Source of the DNA: Streptosporangium roseum DSM 43021
GTDB lineage: Bacteria; Actinomycetota; Actinomycetes; Streptosporangiales; Streptosporangiaceae
Direction of reading: 5' to 3'
DNA: 64,000 bases
NCBI RefSeq assembly: GCF_000024865.1
Contig: NC_013595.1
Coordinates: 5,952,001-6,016,000 of the forward strand
Translations under genes and position numbers: made by a program
The notes under the pieces: generated by a model
What the model saw: only the letters and a program-made list of their open reading frames with translations
What the model was told of the DNA's origin: nothing
Databases searched by the model: none
Shown: piece after piece, positions 1 to 8,071 of the stretch
How positions within the stretch are numbered: position 1 is the stretch's first letter
How the letters are laid out: each line of letters opens with the position of its first letter

Positions 1-445
1 CAACCGTGAAGCCGTGCCGCTCGTACAACCGCCGGGCCGGACTGCCCCGCAGCACGTTCAGCCGGACCGCGGCGGCTTCGCGGTCGCACCGTTCCAGCAG
101 CCTGCTCAGTACGGCGGAACCGATGCCCCTGCCCTGCAGATCCGGCTCCAGGTAGAAGTGCTCCAGCCACTGGGTGTCCTTCGCCGGCCGCAGCGCCACA
201 CAGCCGGCCGGGGCACCCCCCACCTCGATCATCCAGGTGTGCGCCGGCGTGAACCCGTCCCGCAGTCGCTGCCGCACACGCTGCGCGTCGTACCGTCCGA
301 GCCGCACGAGATCCGGCTTCAGCACCGCCGCCCGCAACTCGGCCACCGCCTCGACGTCCGCCATCGAAGCGGGCCGAAGCTTCCAGCCCACCACGATCGT
401 GATGCTATCGCCCTGGACTCCTGCCAATCCCGGGAAGTCTCCCAC
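1..445 (-). CDS. GNAT-family N-acetyltransferase, partial (C-terminus beyond window start)
   Basis: The minus-strand frame stays open to the window edge, so the C-terminus is missing. It carries the acetyl-CoA-binding region of the GNAT fold: an FYLEPDLQGRGIGSAV segment with the Q-x-x-G-x-G/A loop, followed by an RLYERHGF motif typical of the last strand-helix. GNAT enzymes move an acetyl group from acetyl-CoA to an amine; the substrate here cannot be told. The start is uncertain: GTG codons at 445, 394 and 391 are in frame, none has a good ribosome-binding site, and the frame is open further upstream into the broken LRR gene. Confidence 0.75.
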   Translation of the reverse strand, partial: MGDFPGLAGVQGDSITIVVGWKLRPASMADVEAVAELRAAVLKPDLVRLGRYDAQRVRQRLRDGFTPAHTWMIEVGGAPAGCVALRPAKDTQWLEHFYLEPDLQGRGIGSAVLSRLLERCDREAAAVRLNVLRGSPARRLYERHGFTV

Positions 446-529
446 CAGGCGATCCGAGCAGTTGATCGTTCTGTCAGACAGATCCCACTGCTGTGACCGG
501 AAACGTTCACCGGGTTGCTGCTCGGGTCG

Positions 530-879
530 GTGGAGCCCGGACAGGGCGGTGAGGTTCCCAAACCACTCCGGCAACCGGGTGAGCCGGTTGCCGGATCAGT
601 GAGGGCGGTGAGGTTCCCGAACGACTCCGGCAACTCGGTGAGCCAGTTGCCCCTCAGGTCGAGATCGGTGAGGGCGGTGAGTTCGCTCAACCAGTCCGGC
701 AGCTCGATGAGCTGGTTACCGGACAGGTCGAGCGAGGTGAGAGCGGTGAGGTCCCGCACCGACTCCCGTACCCGACGGAGCCGACGGTCGGACAGGTCCA
801 ACACTGTGGCACCACTCCCCAGCACCGCCTCGACCGCCTGATCGACCGTTCCCCGCACCCTGACTCCCGCCCATCCCAT
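530..879 (-). pseudogene. Leucine-rich-repeat protein, frameshifted remnant
   Basis: From an ATG at 879 the frame reads about three 23-residue leucine-rich repeats (pattern LTSLDLSGNQLIELPDWLSE). At about 591-596 the expected continuation of the third repeat is lost. Compared with the repeat just before it, 10 bases are missing, which shifts the frame. The next repeat continues in the shifted frame (GNRLTRLPEWFGNLTAL) and then runs without a stop into the acetyltransferase frame. Bacterial LRR proteins of this kind are usually cytosolic binding scaffolds. The call of a broken gene rests on repeat-to-repeat alignment within the sequence. Confidence 0.7.
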
Positions 880-1263
880 CGGGACACCCCGGCATCCACC
901 CAACGGCGAGCAACCTACCGACCTCTCCCACACCCCCTCAACATCACCGTCAGACCGTCGGACGGCCCCGGCGCGCCCTACGGCCTGACCGGGTCACGTC
1001 CAGCGAGGTAGGTCCGAACGGCGACCGCTCTGGTTCTTCGCACCTACCTTGCGCCTTCCGTGCCGCCGGCCAGTTGCTGGGTCAGGCGAGCCAGCCGTTC
1101 GTCCCACGGTGCTCCACATCGTCGCGCCATGCGCAGGGTAGAAGTGGACTCTCCAGATTCTCCGCAAGGTAAGTCCGGAATTCACAAGGTTCACCCGGAC
1201 GGGACAGTGTTGAGCGCCGATTCCGAGAAACCCGGTCGACAAGCGAGCTTGCGACGCACTGTG
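880..1263. other. Intergenic, no gene supported
   Basis: The 384 bases between the LRR remnant and the kinase gene hold no recognisable protein. The kinase frame is open back to 1060, but that upstream stretch looks non-coding (no domain, arginine- and serine-rich translation). No terminator or clear promoter is visible. Confidence 0.5.
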
Positions 1264-2211
1264 ATGGTCCGACTGCCCGCCATACGGAGCGGGCCGACCG
1301 CAGGAGCTGCCTTGGCAACCGCGAGAACCGCGGACACCCGCCCCGCGATCGATGCCGCACTGGTCAGGCGCCTGGTTGATACGCAGTTCCCACAGTGGGC
1401 CGAGTTGCCCTTGGAACTGCTCCACCCTGCCGGCTCGGACCATGTGATCTACCGGCTGGGGGAAGAGCTGTCTGTCCGGCTGCCCCGCCACGCCGGCGCC
1501 ATCGGACAGGCCCGGAAGGAATCCGAGTGGCTGCCCCGGCTCGCCGCGCACCTGCCACTGGCCATTCCGGCACCGGTGGGAATGGGCGAGCCCGGCTTCG
1601 ACTATCCGTGGCGGTGGGCGGTGTCCCGCTGGCTGGACGGCGAGGTGGCGACCGTCGAGGCCCTGGCCGACTCGTCCGGGGCCGCCGTCGAACTGGCGGG
1701 ATTCCTGACCGCCCTTCAGCGGTTCGCGCCCGAGGAGATCGCGGCCGTGGAAGCCCGCGAGGACCTCACCATCCGGCCGTTGGCCGACCGGGACCGCGCG
1801 ACGCGGGCCGCTATAGCGAAGGTCGACGGCTTGTTCGACACCGCGGCCATGACCGAGCTGTGGAACGCGGCGCTGAGCGCCCCCGGATGGGATCGCCCTC
1901 CGGTCTGGGTCCACGGCGACTTCCACACAGGCAACCTACTGATCGACAACGGCCGCCTAAGCGCGGTCATCGACTTCGGCGGGCTCGGCATCGGCGACCC
2001 AGCCTGCGACCTGACAATCGCCTTCACCCTGATGTCAGCCGGGAGCCGGGCCGCCTTCCGCGCCGCGCTCGGCGTAGACGACGCCACCTGGATCCGGGGT
2101 CGCGGCTGGGCCCTGGCCACCGGCCTGAACGCCTACACCTCCTACGCCGCCGTCAACCCCCGGGTAGCCACACAGACCATCCGTCAGATCACCGCGGCCC
2201 TCATCGGCTAG
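1264..2211 (+). CDS. Aminoglycoside phosphotransferase (APH)-family kinase
   Basis: A 315-residue protein of the APH/choline-kinase fold. The catalytic loop VHGDFHTGNLLID contains the H-G-D-x-x-x-x-N signature (catalytic Asp, metal-binding Asn). The Brenner-like motif IDFGGLGIGDPACDL supplies the metal-binding Asp. The length matches the usual 290-320 residues of the single-domain family. Start: ATG at 1264 was chosen because homologous proteins begin shortly before the AAL-V-RRLVDTQFPQW helix; a TTG at 1312 is an alternative. Members phosphorylate aminoglycosides, macrolides, homoserine or choline-like alcohols. Family membership is sure, but resistance function is not implied. Confidence 0.85.
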   Translation: MVRLPAIRSGPTAGAALATARTADTRPAIDAALVRRLVDTQFPQWAELPLELLHPAGSDHVIYRLGEELSVRLPRHAGAIGQARKESEWLPRLAAHLPLAIPAPVGMGEPGFDYPWRWAVSRWLDGEVATVEALADSSGAAVELAGFLTALQRFAPEEIAAVEAREDLTIRPLADRDRATRAAIAKVDGLFDTAAMTELWNAALSAPGWDRPPVWVHGDFHTGNLLIDNGRLSAVIDFGGLGIGDPACDLTIAFTLMSAGSRAAFRAALGVDDATWIRGRGWALATGLNAYTSYAAVNPRVATQTIRQITAALIG

Positions 2212-2365
2212 GCACGTAACAGAAGGCCTGCGCCCTGCTCAGTGGGCAATATCGGTGCCGAGTTCGAAGTCCTGGGCCCGCCGGAGTTCGCCGCGCATGT
2301 CCAGGAGTGGGGCGCCCGCTTCCTCCGGTCCGCTAGGACGTGTTTCATGAGCGGCGCCGTGCGGC

Positions 2366-2914
2366 TCATACCTCTGGAAGGGAGGGATCGGGTTTCCAGG
2401 GGTTTGGTGCGGTGATGGACCAGCGTTCATGGTCGCGCCAGGCCCCGTCGATGTAGAGGTAGGCGGGCGACAGCCCTTCGTAACGGAAGCCCAGGCGCTG
2501 GGCCAGGGCCAGGGATGCTTTGTTCGCTGGCTGAATGTTGGCCTCCAGCCGGTGGAGCCGCAGGTCGGTGAAGGCGTGCTGCAGGGTGACGGCGAGCCCG
2601 TCGGTCATGTAACCCTGCCCTGCGGACGGGGCGAAGGCCGCATAGCCGAGGGACGCGCCCTGGTAGCGGCCCCGGATGATCGAGTTGATGTTGACCGTGC
2701 CGGCGGCTGCGCCGGTCTCCCGGACACGGATCAGAAAGCCCAGGTTGGTGCCGGCGTCGAAGCGGCGCATCCAGACCTGGAACTCCTCCGGGGTCGCGGG
2801 CAGTTGCATCCATGGCAGGTGCAGCTCGATGCTGGCCTGCACGAGCGAGCAGAACTCGTCCTGGTCGGAGAGGGTGAGCGGGCGCAGTTCGACCCGTGAT
2901 GGCATTTCGGACAC
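2366..2914 (-). CDS. RimJ/RimL-type GNAT acetyltransferase
   Basis: A 182-residue protein covering the whole RimJ/L acetyltransferase fold. It opens with VELRPLTLSDQDEF (first strand), carries the acetyl-CoA loop region around AGQGYMTDGLAVTLQHAF, and ends with LHRLEANIQPANKASLALAQRLGFRYEG, the diagnostic N-x-x-S-x-x-x-x-E/Q-x-x-G-F segment. RimJ/L proteins acetylate the N-terminus of ribosomal proteins, and relatives act on other amines. ATG at 2914 lies directly upstream of the first strand. The gene stands alone, between a kinase and an IS remnant that reads away from it. Confidence 0.88.
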   Translation of the reverse strand: MSEMPSRVELRPLTLSDQDEFCSLVQASIELHLPWMQLPATPEEFQVWMRRFDAGTNLGFLIRVRETGAAAGTVNINSIIRGRYQGASLGYAAFAPSAGQGYMTDGLAVTLQHAFTDLRLHRLEANIQPANKASLALAQRLGFRYEGLSPAYLYIDGAWRDHERWSITAPNPWKPDPSLPEV

Positions 2915-2934
2915 GGACCAACGTTAGGGCCTGT

Positions 2935-3175
2935 TGTGAGCAGTGGATCGCCCGAGTGATCCATCTGGGATGATCTTGGTGTGGGTCGTGGTGATTTGAC
3001 CGCCGCACAGTGGGCGGTCGCGTGGTGGGCTGACTACCAAGCTGCATCTGACCGTGGAGCAGAGCCAGAAGCCGCTGTCGCTGGTGATCACTGCCGGGCA
3101 GCGGGGTGACTCGCCGCAGTTCAAGGCCCTGGAGCCGGTGATCGAAGAAGCCGCCCGCCCCCGCGCCGGGAGCCG
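2935..3175 (+). mobile_element. IS5-family transposase remnant, internally deleted
   Basis: The start reads GRGDLTAAQWAV, the N-terminus of IS5-family (DDE) transposases common in actinomycetes. Directly after it, in another frame, comes RSRGGLTTKLH followed by LVITAGQRGDSPQF, which normally lies about 110 residues further on and precedes the catalytic core. The join is near 3011-3022. The protein then loses similarity at about 3150, so the DDE core is gone. The upstream bases (2935-2985) resemble those before a second remnant of the same family at about 38.4 kb. This copy cannot transpose itself. Confidence 0.75.
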
Positions 3176-3564
3176 GGCGACCACAGCGTCCTCATCGAGC
3201 TGTCACCGGTCGGGACTGGAGGCGCTGCGCGCCGTGCTTCTCTCCGGGGTCGAGCCCTTCGGCGGGACCTGGTCTCTGGTCGAGTCGCTGATCCTCGTGC
3301 TGGGTACGGCCGGCAGGGGCGTCCTGGTTCTCGCCCGCGCATCGACGGCCAGGTGTAGTGACCTGAGAGGTTGGGTACGCGGCTGGCAGGTGGTCGGCCG
3401 TGGCCGGGGCAGCCGTAATGGGTGCGGGGCCGGGCGATGACGCGATTTTCGGGCAGATCAAGTACAGCGACCGCCCTGGCCGGACCGCGGTCGGGCAGGA
3501 GCACGTCCATCGCCGGGCACCGGCCCGGCTCCACCATCATCAATTCGTCACGGAGGTATTTCCC
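3176..3564. other. Intergenic after the IS remnant
   Basis: The plus strand stays open over part of this stretch, but its translation is low in information and resembles no family I know. It may hold the scrambled right part of the inserted element. The ribosome-binding site of the cupin gene (GGAGG at about 3552) closes it. Confidence 0.4.
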
Positions 3565-4002
3565 ATGCCGGACACCGATCCGACCACCGACGAGCAGAAA
3601 CCGAGATCGACAGCGTGGCAGACGGCCCTCACCCTGCTGCAGGAGGCGGAACCACCCTTCATCCCGGCGGGAGCGCACGCGATGACCGTGGTCATCGCGT
3701 TCCCGCCCGGTGATCCCGGTACGCCGCCGCACCGCCACTCCGGCCCGGCGTTCGGCTACGTGCTGGAAGGCGAGATGCTGTTCGAACTGGAGGGCGAGCC
3801 CGAACGGGTCATCCGGGCAGGGGAGGCGTTCTGGGAGCCGGGTGGCGACGTCATCCACTATCAGGACGGCAACAACCGCGACGACGTCCCGCTCCGTTTC
3901 ACCGTCACGATGCTGTGCGAACCCGGCAAGCCGATGCTTACCCTGGTCGACGACGGAGAGCTCGCCCAGCGCGAGGCCCTCCGCGCCCCGAGGCCGTCCT
4001 GA
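3565..4002 (+). CDS. Small cupin-domain protein
   Basis: A 145-residue single-domain cupin. The first cupin motif is seen in GTPPHRHSGPAFGYVLEGEM (two His plus downstream Glu as metal ligands), and the second in GEAFWEPGGDVIHYQ (PxG-x(3-5)-H). Metal-binding cupins of this size act as small dioxygenases, isomerases or sensors; the reaction cannot be assigned. ATG at 3565 is supported by a GGAGG 8-9 bases upstream. The frame is open further upstream without coding character. The neighbours give no pathway. Confidence 0.82.
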   Translation: MPDTDPTTDEQKPRSTAWQTALTLLQEAEPPFIPAGAHAMTVVIAFPPGDPGTPPHRHSGPAFGYVLEGEMLFELEGEPERVIRAGEAFWEPGGDVIHYQDGNNRDDVPLRFTVTMLCEPGKPMLTLVDDGELAQREALRAPRPS

Positions 4003-4170
4003 TCCCGGAGGAACTCCCTGGCGTGGCGCTGCCGCACACGGCCGGCGGAGAACGCGAGCGCCGGCGGACCGCGAGCCCGTGTGAGACTGCGAGCGCCGCA
4101 CGGTCATCTCGCAAGGCCGGTGCGTCCGGCTCACCGGGGACGCGGGACTACGGGCCCGGCGATCCGGACG

Positions 4171-4905
<735 letters not shown>

Positions 4906-4980
4906 ATCTGTCACGCCTTCCCTGCGAAGTCAGCTCTTCGGTCCGCTTGTCTGATCGCTGCACCATGGCCGAAACTTGGG

Positions 4981-5018
4981 CATTTCCTATCCGAGAACTT
5001 CTTCTCGGATAGGAAATG
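4981..5018. promoter_or_regulatory. Perfect 17-bp inverted repeat, candidate Rrf2 (RsrR-type) operator
   Basis: Two arms (CATTTCCTATCCGAGAA and its exact complement) flank a 4-base loop CTTC, placed between the divergent NAD(P)-binding gene and the Rrf2 gene. The position, 75 bases before one start and 33 before the other, suits an operator covering both promoters. RsrR is known to bind an inverted repeat between itself and an NmrA gene. Confidence 0.7.
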
Positions 5019-5050
5019 ACCGGGCAAGGGGGGTGTGGTCAGGTGAGGCG

Positions 5051-5430
5051 ATGAAGATGTCAGGCGGGGTCGCCTGGGCATTGCACTGCTGTGTCGCCCT
5101 CACCACCAGCAGCAGGCCCGTCCCGGCGGCCAAACTCGCGGAGCTGCACGACGTCCCCGGCAGCTACCCCGCCAAGCGACTCCAGTCTCTTTCCCGCGCC
5201 GGGCCCATCCACTCCGGCCAGGGGAAATCCGGTCCGTCCAGAGGAAATCCGGCGGCTACGCGCTGACGCGCACCCCCGAGACGATCACCGTGCTCGACGT
5301 GGTCCAGGCCGTCGACGGGCCGGGCTCCGCCGCCATGTGCACCGAGATCCGCCGGCGTGGCCCGCTCGCGGCCCCCGCCGCATCGTGCACCACGCCGTAC
5401 GCGATCGCCCGGATCTGCACCCGCTCGCCA
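5051..5430 (+). pseudogene. rsrR: Rrf2-family regulator (RsrR-like), frameshifted and lacking cluster ligands
   Basis: The opening MKMSGGVAWALHCC and the helix PAAKLAELHDV are typical of Rrf2 regulators. After residue 60 (QGKS) an extra 20 bases, a diverged copy of the adjoining TCC...GAAATCCGG stretch at about 5216-5256, throws the frame, and the reading ends 15 codons later. The rest of the protein continues in the shifted frame (GGYALTRTPETITVLDVVQAV). From memory, RsrR binds [2Fe-2S] through Glu8, His12, Cys110 and Cys116. Numbering the repaired protein here gives Ala8, His12, Tyr110 and Cys116, so two of four ligands are lost. The C-terminal end is not recognisable. Confidence 0.75.
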
Positions 5431-5508
5431 TGCCGAACAGTCCGGCTCGCGACGCACCGGCCGGGAACGGGGTCCGGCCGGCGCGTCGCGAGCTACAAGG
5501 CAGCGGCC

Positions 5509-6246
5509 TTATCCAAGGTGCCGTGCGAAGAACCGCAGCGCGTTGCCGGTCTCGAACGCGGGGATTCCCCCGTGGTCGCCGGGGTTGGCGTGCAGCGTCT
5601 TGTCGGTCGAGCCCAGGGCGTCGAACAGCGCCAAAGCCTGGTCCCTGGGCACCCGCGTATCGTCCCATTGGAGCAGGAACTGCACCGGCACGGTGACCCG
5701 GGCGGCGGCTGCGGCCAGCCCGTGCACGCCGAGCAGACCCAGCACCGCGGCGCGGATCCGGGAGTCGGCGGCGAGCAGCGGCATACCGAGCCCGCAGCCC
5801 ATCGACACCCCCCAATAGCCGACCGGACCGGCGCCCACGTGGTCGAGCTCCTGGACCGCGGTCAGAACGGCCTGCCAGTCGGCGACGGCCTGCCCGGCCA
5901 GCAGGTCGTGCATGGCCGCGACCAGCCCGGCCGGATCCTCTCCGGCGGCCATGCGGGCCCGCATATCGCCCGCGAACTGGATGAACTGTTTATCTTTCGG
6001 CCGGTCGCCGTGGTTGGGGGCATCGATCGCGGCGACGGCGAAACCCCCCTCGGCGACGAACCGGTGCGCGCCGGCCAGGACGCCGGGGGCCTTCTTGTGC
6101 TGGCCGCCGCCGTGTCCCATCAGGATCAGCGGGCGGGGGCCGGTGGCGCCCTGCGGTGCGAACAGCACACCGGTGATCTCGCCGAGAGTGAAGGACTGTT
6201 CGGTGACGCCGTCGGTCGACGTCTGAGAGGTCAAGCTGAAGCGCAT
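5509..6246 (-). CDS. Alpha/beta hydrolase (dienelactone-hydrolase-like)
   Basis: A 245-residue single-domain alpha/beta hydrolase. After a beta-hairpin start, the PLILMGHGGGQHK segment gives the oxyanion loop. The nucleophile elbow is GYWGVSMGCG (Ser in G-x-S-x-G). A likely acid lies in LLQWDDTRVP and the catalytic His in NPGDHGGIP. No signal peptide is present, so it is cytosolic. ATG at 6246 follows a weak AAAGG 12 bases upstream. The 110 bases before the gene form a structured leader shared with the methyltransferase gene at 21.6 kb, which suggests that translation is attenuated. The substrate is unknown. Confidence 0.85.
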   Translation of the reverse strand: MRFSLTSQTSTDGVTEQSFTLGEITGVLFAPQGATGPRPLILMGHGGGQHKKAPGVLAGAHRFVAEGGFAVAAIDAPNHGDRPKDKQFIQFAGDMRARMAAGEDPAGLVAAMHDLLAGQAVADWQAVLTAVQELDHVGAGPVGYWGVSMGCGLGMPLLAADSRIRAAVLGLLGVHGLAAAAARVTVPVQFLLQWDDTRVPRDQALALFDALGSTDKTLHANPGDHGGIPAFETGNALRFFARHLG

Positions 6247-6355
6247 AGCGTTTCAAAGCCTTTCGGGGGTGCCTTGTGCGGGCGCTCCCTAGACCATGCA
6301 CGGGAGGGAGCCCCGACCTGTCATCACAGCGTTGATCGGTCTCACCTCCTCCAGT
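6247..6355 (-). promoter_or_regulatory. Structured leader with short upstream ORF (copy 1 of 2)
   Basis: Read on the minus strand, the leader has a strong ribosome-binding site (GGAGGAGG at 6345-6352), a 15-codon open frame, a stem whose arms lie around 6306-6315 (GGGCTCCCT) and 6280-6290 (AGGGAGCGCCC), and then CCCCCGAAAGG before the hydrolase start. The leader at 21610-21730 has the same elements in the same order: GAGGAGGTG-GACC, an AT-start, GCTGT, AGGTCGGG, GGGAGCGCCC and CCGAAAGG. This layout is that of a translational attenuator. I do not recognise it as a named RNA family. Confidence 0.6.
6289..6336 (-). CDS. Leader peptide of the hydrolase gene (15 codons)
   Basis: Reading from an ATC codon 8 bases after GGAGG gives a 15-residue peptide (INAVMTGRGSLPCMV) that stops with TAG exactly at the second arm of the leader stem. 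An in-frame GTG and ATG four and five codons in are more ordinary starts. The partner leader at 21.7 kb begins with ATT at the same spacing and shares the I-x-A-V...G-R pattern. Translation of this peptide is inferred. Confidence 0.4.
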   Translation of the reverse strand: MNAVMTGRGSLPCMV

Positions 6356-6887
6356 CGTAGTGCTGCACGGCGACGCCGAAGCTATCACACGGGCCCCGCC
6401 GGGCAGACGTTGCCTGACGCGGCACCAGAGCGACCACGTCTCACCAAGCTTGACAAGCTCCGCAGCGGCCTGCGCCTGTTGTGGCTCAGTCCGGTTACGC
6501 AAGTTCGATGATCCGTTTCGCCAGCGTCGCCCGGAGGCCGGACGGGAGGCTCTGGCCGCTGAGGGAGTCATCTGACCACAGGCCGTCAGCCGCGAGACAG
6601 GCGATCAAGTGCCGCATCGGAAGGACGGGCTGATGTCGCAGTGGGATGACGAGGACGCCGTCGCGTACGCGCACCAAAACAGGCGGCGGGCGGGTGACGC
6701 GACGACGTGACCCGCCCGCCGCCCCGATCGGGGAGGAAGCTCCGGCCTGCGTATCCGCTGAAGATTTCGCCGATGCCACCGGGACCCCGACGAGGTCTGC
6801 CGAGAGGCGGAACCCAGCTCGGCGCTTCCGGGAACGGGACCGTGTCGCCGACCGGCGGCCAAGGCACGTTCGGGAGGCGGAGGGCTC
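6356..6887. other. Intergenic: promoter side of the hydrolase leader and a strong hairpin
   Basis: Next to the leader a TAGCTT hexamer (6378-6383, minus strand) could be a -10 element. The rest has no supported gene: a short minus-strand frame ending near 6495 (CLAADGLWSDDSLSG) resembles nothing I know. A perfect hairpin lies at 6683-6722 and is listed separately. Confidence 0.45.
6683..6722. terminator. 13-bp perfect hairpin downstream of the stress-protein gene
   Basis: Arms GCGGCGGGCGGGT (6683-6695) and ACCCGCCCGCCGC (6710-6722) pair perfectly around a 14-base loop. It lies about 165 bases beyond the stop of the minus-strand stress-protein gene. Without a T-tract it would be an actinomycete-style intrinsic terminator. 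Confidence 0.5.
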
Positions 6888-7742
6888 CTATGCCGGCGTG
6901 CCGGACGCCACGACCAGTGGGCAGGCGGCGTGGTGCAGCAGCGCGTGGCTCACCGAGCCCAGCAGGAGCCCGGCGAGGCCGCCACGGCCACGTGACCCCA
7001 CGACCAGCAGGTCCGCGTGTTCCGAGGCGCTTCTCAGGAGCTCCACCGGGTGCCCGTGCTCCACCTGCTCGATGACCTTGACATCCGGATGACGCCCGGC
7101 CCAGCCCGCCAGCACCTCGGCCAGCAGGCGCCGCTCCCCTTCGGCCATCTCCTCGGCGGACGCCAGGGCGAACGGGCCGCCCCCGATGACGGGCCGGTTC
7201 CACGCGTGAACCGCCCGCAGGGCGGCGCCGCGCAGGGACGCCTCGGCGAAGGCGAATCCGACGGCGGTCCCACCGGCCGGAGAGCCGTCGACCCCGACGA
7301 CCACCTCGCCGCGTGCCTGTGCGGGCACCGTCCGCACGACGGCGACCGGGCAGGAGGTGTGTCCGGCCACGCCCAGCGCGACCGATCCCAGCAGCATGCC
7401 GGAGAACCCGCCCAGCCCGTGACTGCCGACCACCAGGAGGTCGGCGTCCTTCGCCGCCTCGATCAGGACGAGCCGGGGGTCGCCCGGGAGCAGCTGCGAC
7501 TCCACCCTGACACGAGCGTCCGCTTCACGGGCCCGCTCCACCGCCTCCGTCAGCATGGAGGCGGCCCCGTCGCGCATCCAGCGCCCCACGTCGGCGTACG
7601 GGGCGTCCTCGGACATCTCCAGCGGCCAGGCCGGCATGACGTGCACGACGCGCAGCCCGGCCCCGCGTAGCGCTGCCTCCTGTACGGCCCAGCTCACGGC
7701 CTCAAGCGCGGCCGGTGAACCGTCGACTCCCACAAGGATCAT
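6888..7742 (-). CDS. Tandem-domain universal stress protein
   Basis: A 284-residue protein with two Usp domains (about 1-140 and 145-284). Each domain starts with a VGVDGSPA strand-loop and carries the ATP-binding signature G-x2-G-x9-G-S: GSHGLGGFSGMLLGSVALG in the first and GSRGRGGLAGLLLGSVSHA in the second. Both domains are therefore of the ATP-binding type. In mycobacteria such tandem proteins belong to the DosR hypoxia regulon, as does narK2. Here the gene is divergent from narK-narGHJI with a DosR-like box between them, so a role in low-oxygen survival is likely. Start ATG at 7742, directly before the first strand. Confidence 0.92.
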   Translation of the reverse strand: MILVGVDGSPAALEAVSWAVQEAALRGAGLRVVHVMPAWPLEMSEDAPYADVGRWMRDGAASMLTEAVERAREADARVRVESQLLPGDPRLVLIEAAKDADLLVVGSHGLGGFSGMLLGSVALGVAGHTSCPVAVVRTVPAQARGEVVVGVDGSPAGGTAVGFAFAEASLRGAALRAVHAWNRPVIGGGPFALASAEEMAEGERRLLAEVLAGWAGRHPDVKVIEQVEHGHPVELLRSASEHADLLVVGSRGRGGLAGLLLGSVSHALLHHAACPLVVASGTPA

Positions 7743-8071
7743 GACGTCTCCCCTTCCATGGCTCCGGCACATCCCATGGTTTCAGCACACCGTGAGACGG
7801 CACCGAGGCGACCCCGGCGAAAGCCCTCCCGGCGGACCTCCGGTCACCGCGTGACGGGTTTGGGGACCTCCCGCTCCCCCGTCGCCGGGTCCCTCCCGGC
7901 TCGCCAGGCAGGCGCCACGGCACGCCCGCGCAGCCGGTCGCCCTCCGGTTCGGGCCTTTGGCCATAGGCGATGGGACTAAAGACTCTGATATCCACATAC
8001 GTCGTCACAGAAGGGTAAGAGGGCCTCACCAAACACCTCACGCAACGTCTGTCCCCGGAGGGATTGGCACG
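7743..8071. promoter_or_regulatory. Divergent control region between stress protein and nar operon
   Basis: The 329-base region contains no gene. It holds a near-palindromic GGGACTAAAGACTCT (7973-7987), a second half-site TTGGGGACCT (7859-7868) and the narK ribosome-binding site (GGAGGG at about 8057). Both sites resemble the mycobacterial DosR consensus. Confidence 0.55.
7973..7987. promoter_or_regulatory. DosR/DevR-like box
   Basis: GGGACTAAAGACTC agrees with the mycobacterial DosR core GGGACTWWAGTCCC at 12 of 14 positions. It lies 85 bases before narK and 231 bases before the stress-protein gene. Both gene types are DosR targets in mycobacteria. No DosR/DosS pair is seen in the window, so the regulator must lie elsewhere. 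Confidence 0.5.

Noticed and set aside
2239..2430. Short minus-strand frame after the kinase gene (ends GELRRAQDFELGTDIAH)
   Set aside because: It looks somewhat protein-like, but I cannot tie it to a family and it overlaps the end of the acetyltransferase gene.
3121..4134. Open frame on the minus strand opposite the cupin gene
   Set aside because: Antisense to a gene with both cupin motifs and a good ribosome-binding site; its translation has no domain.
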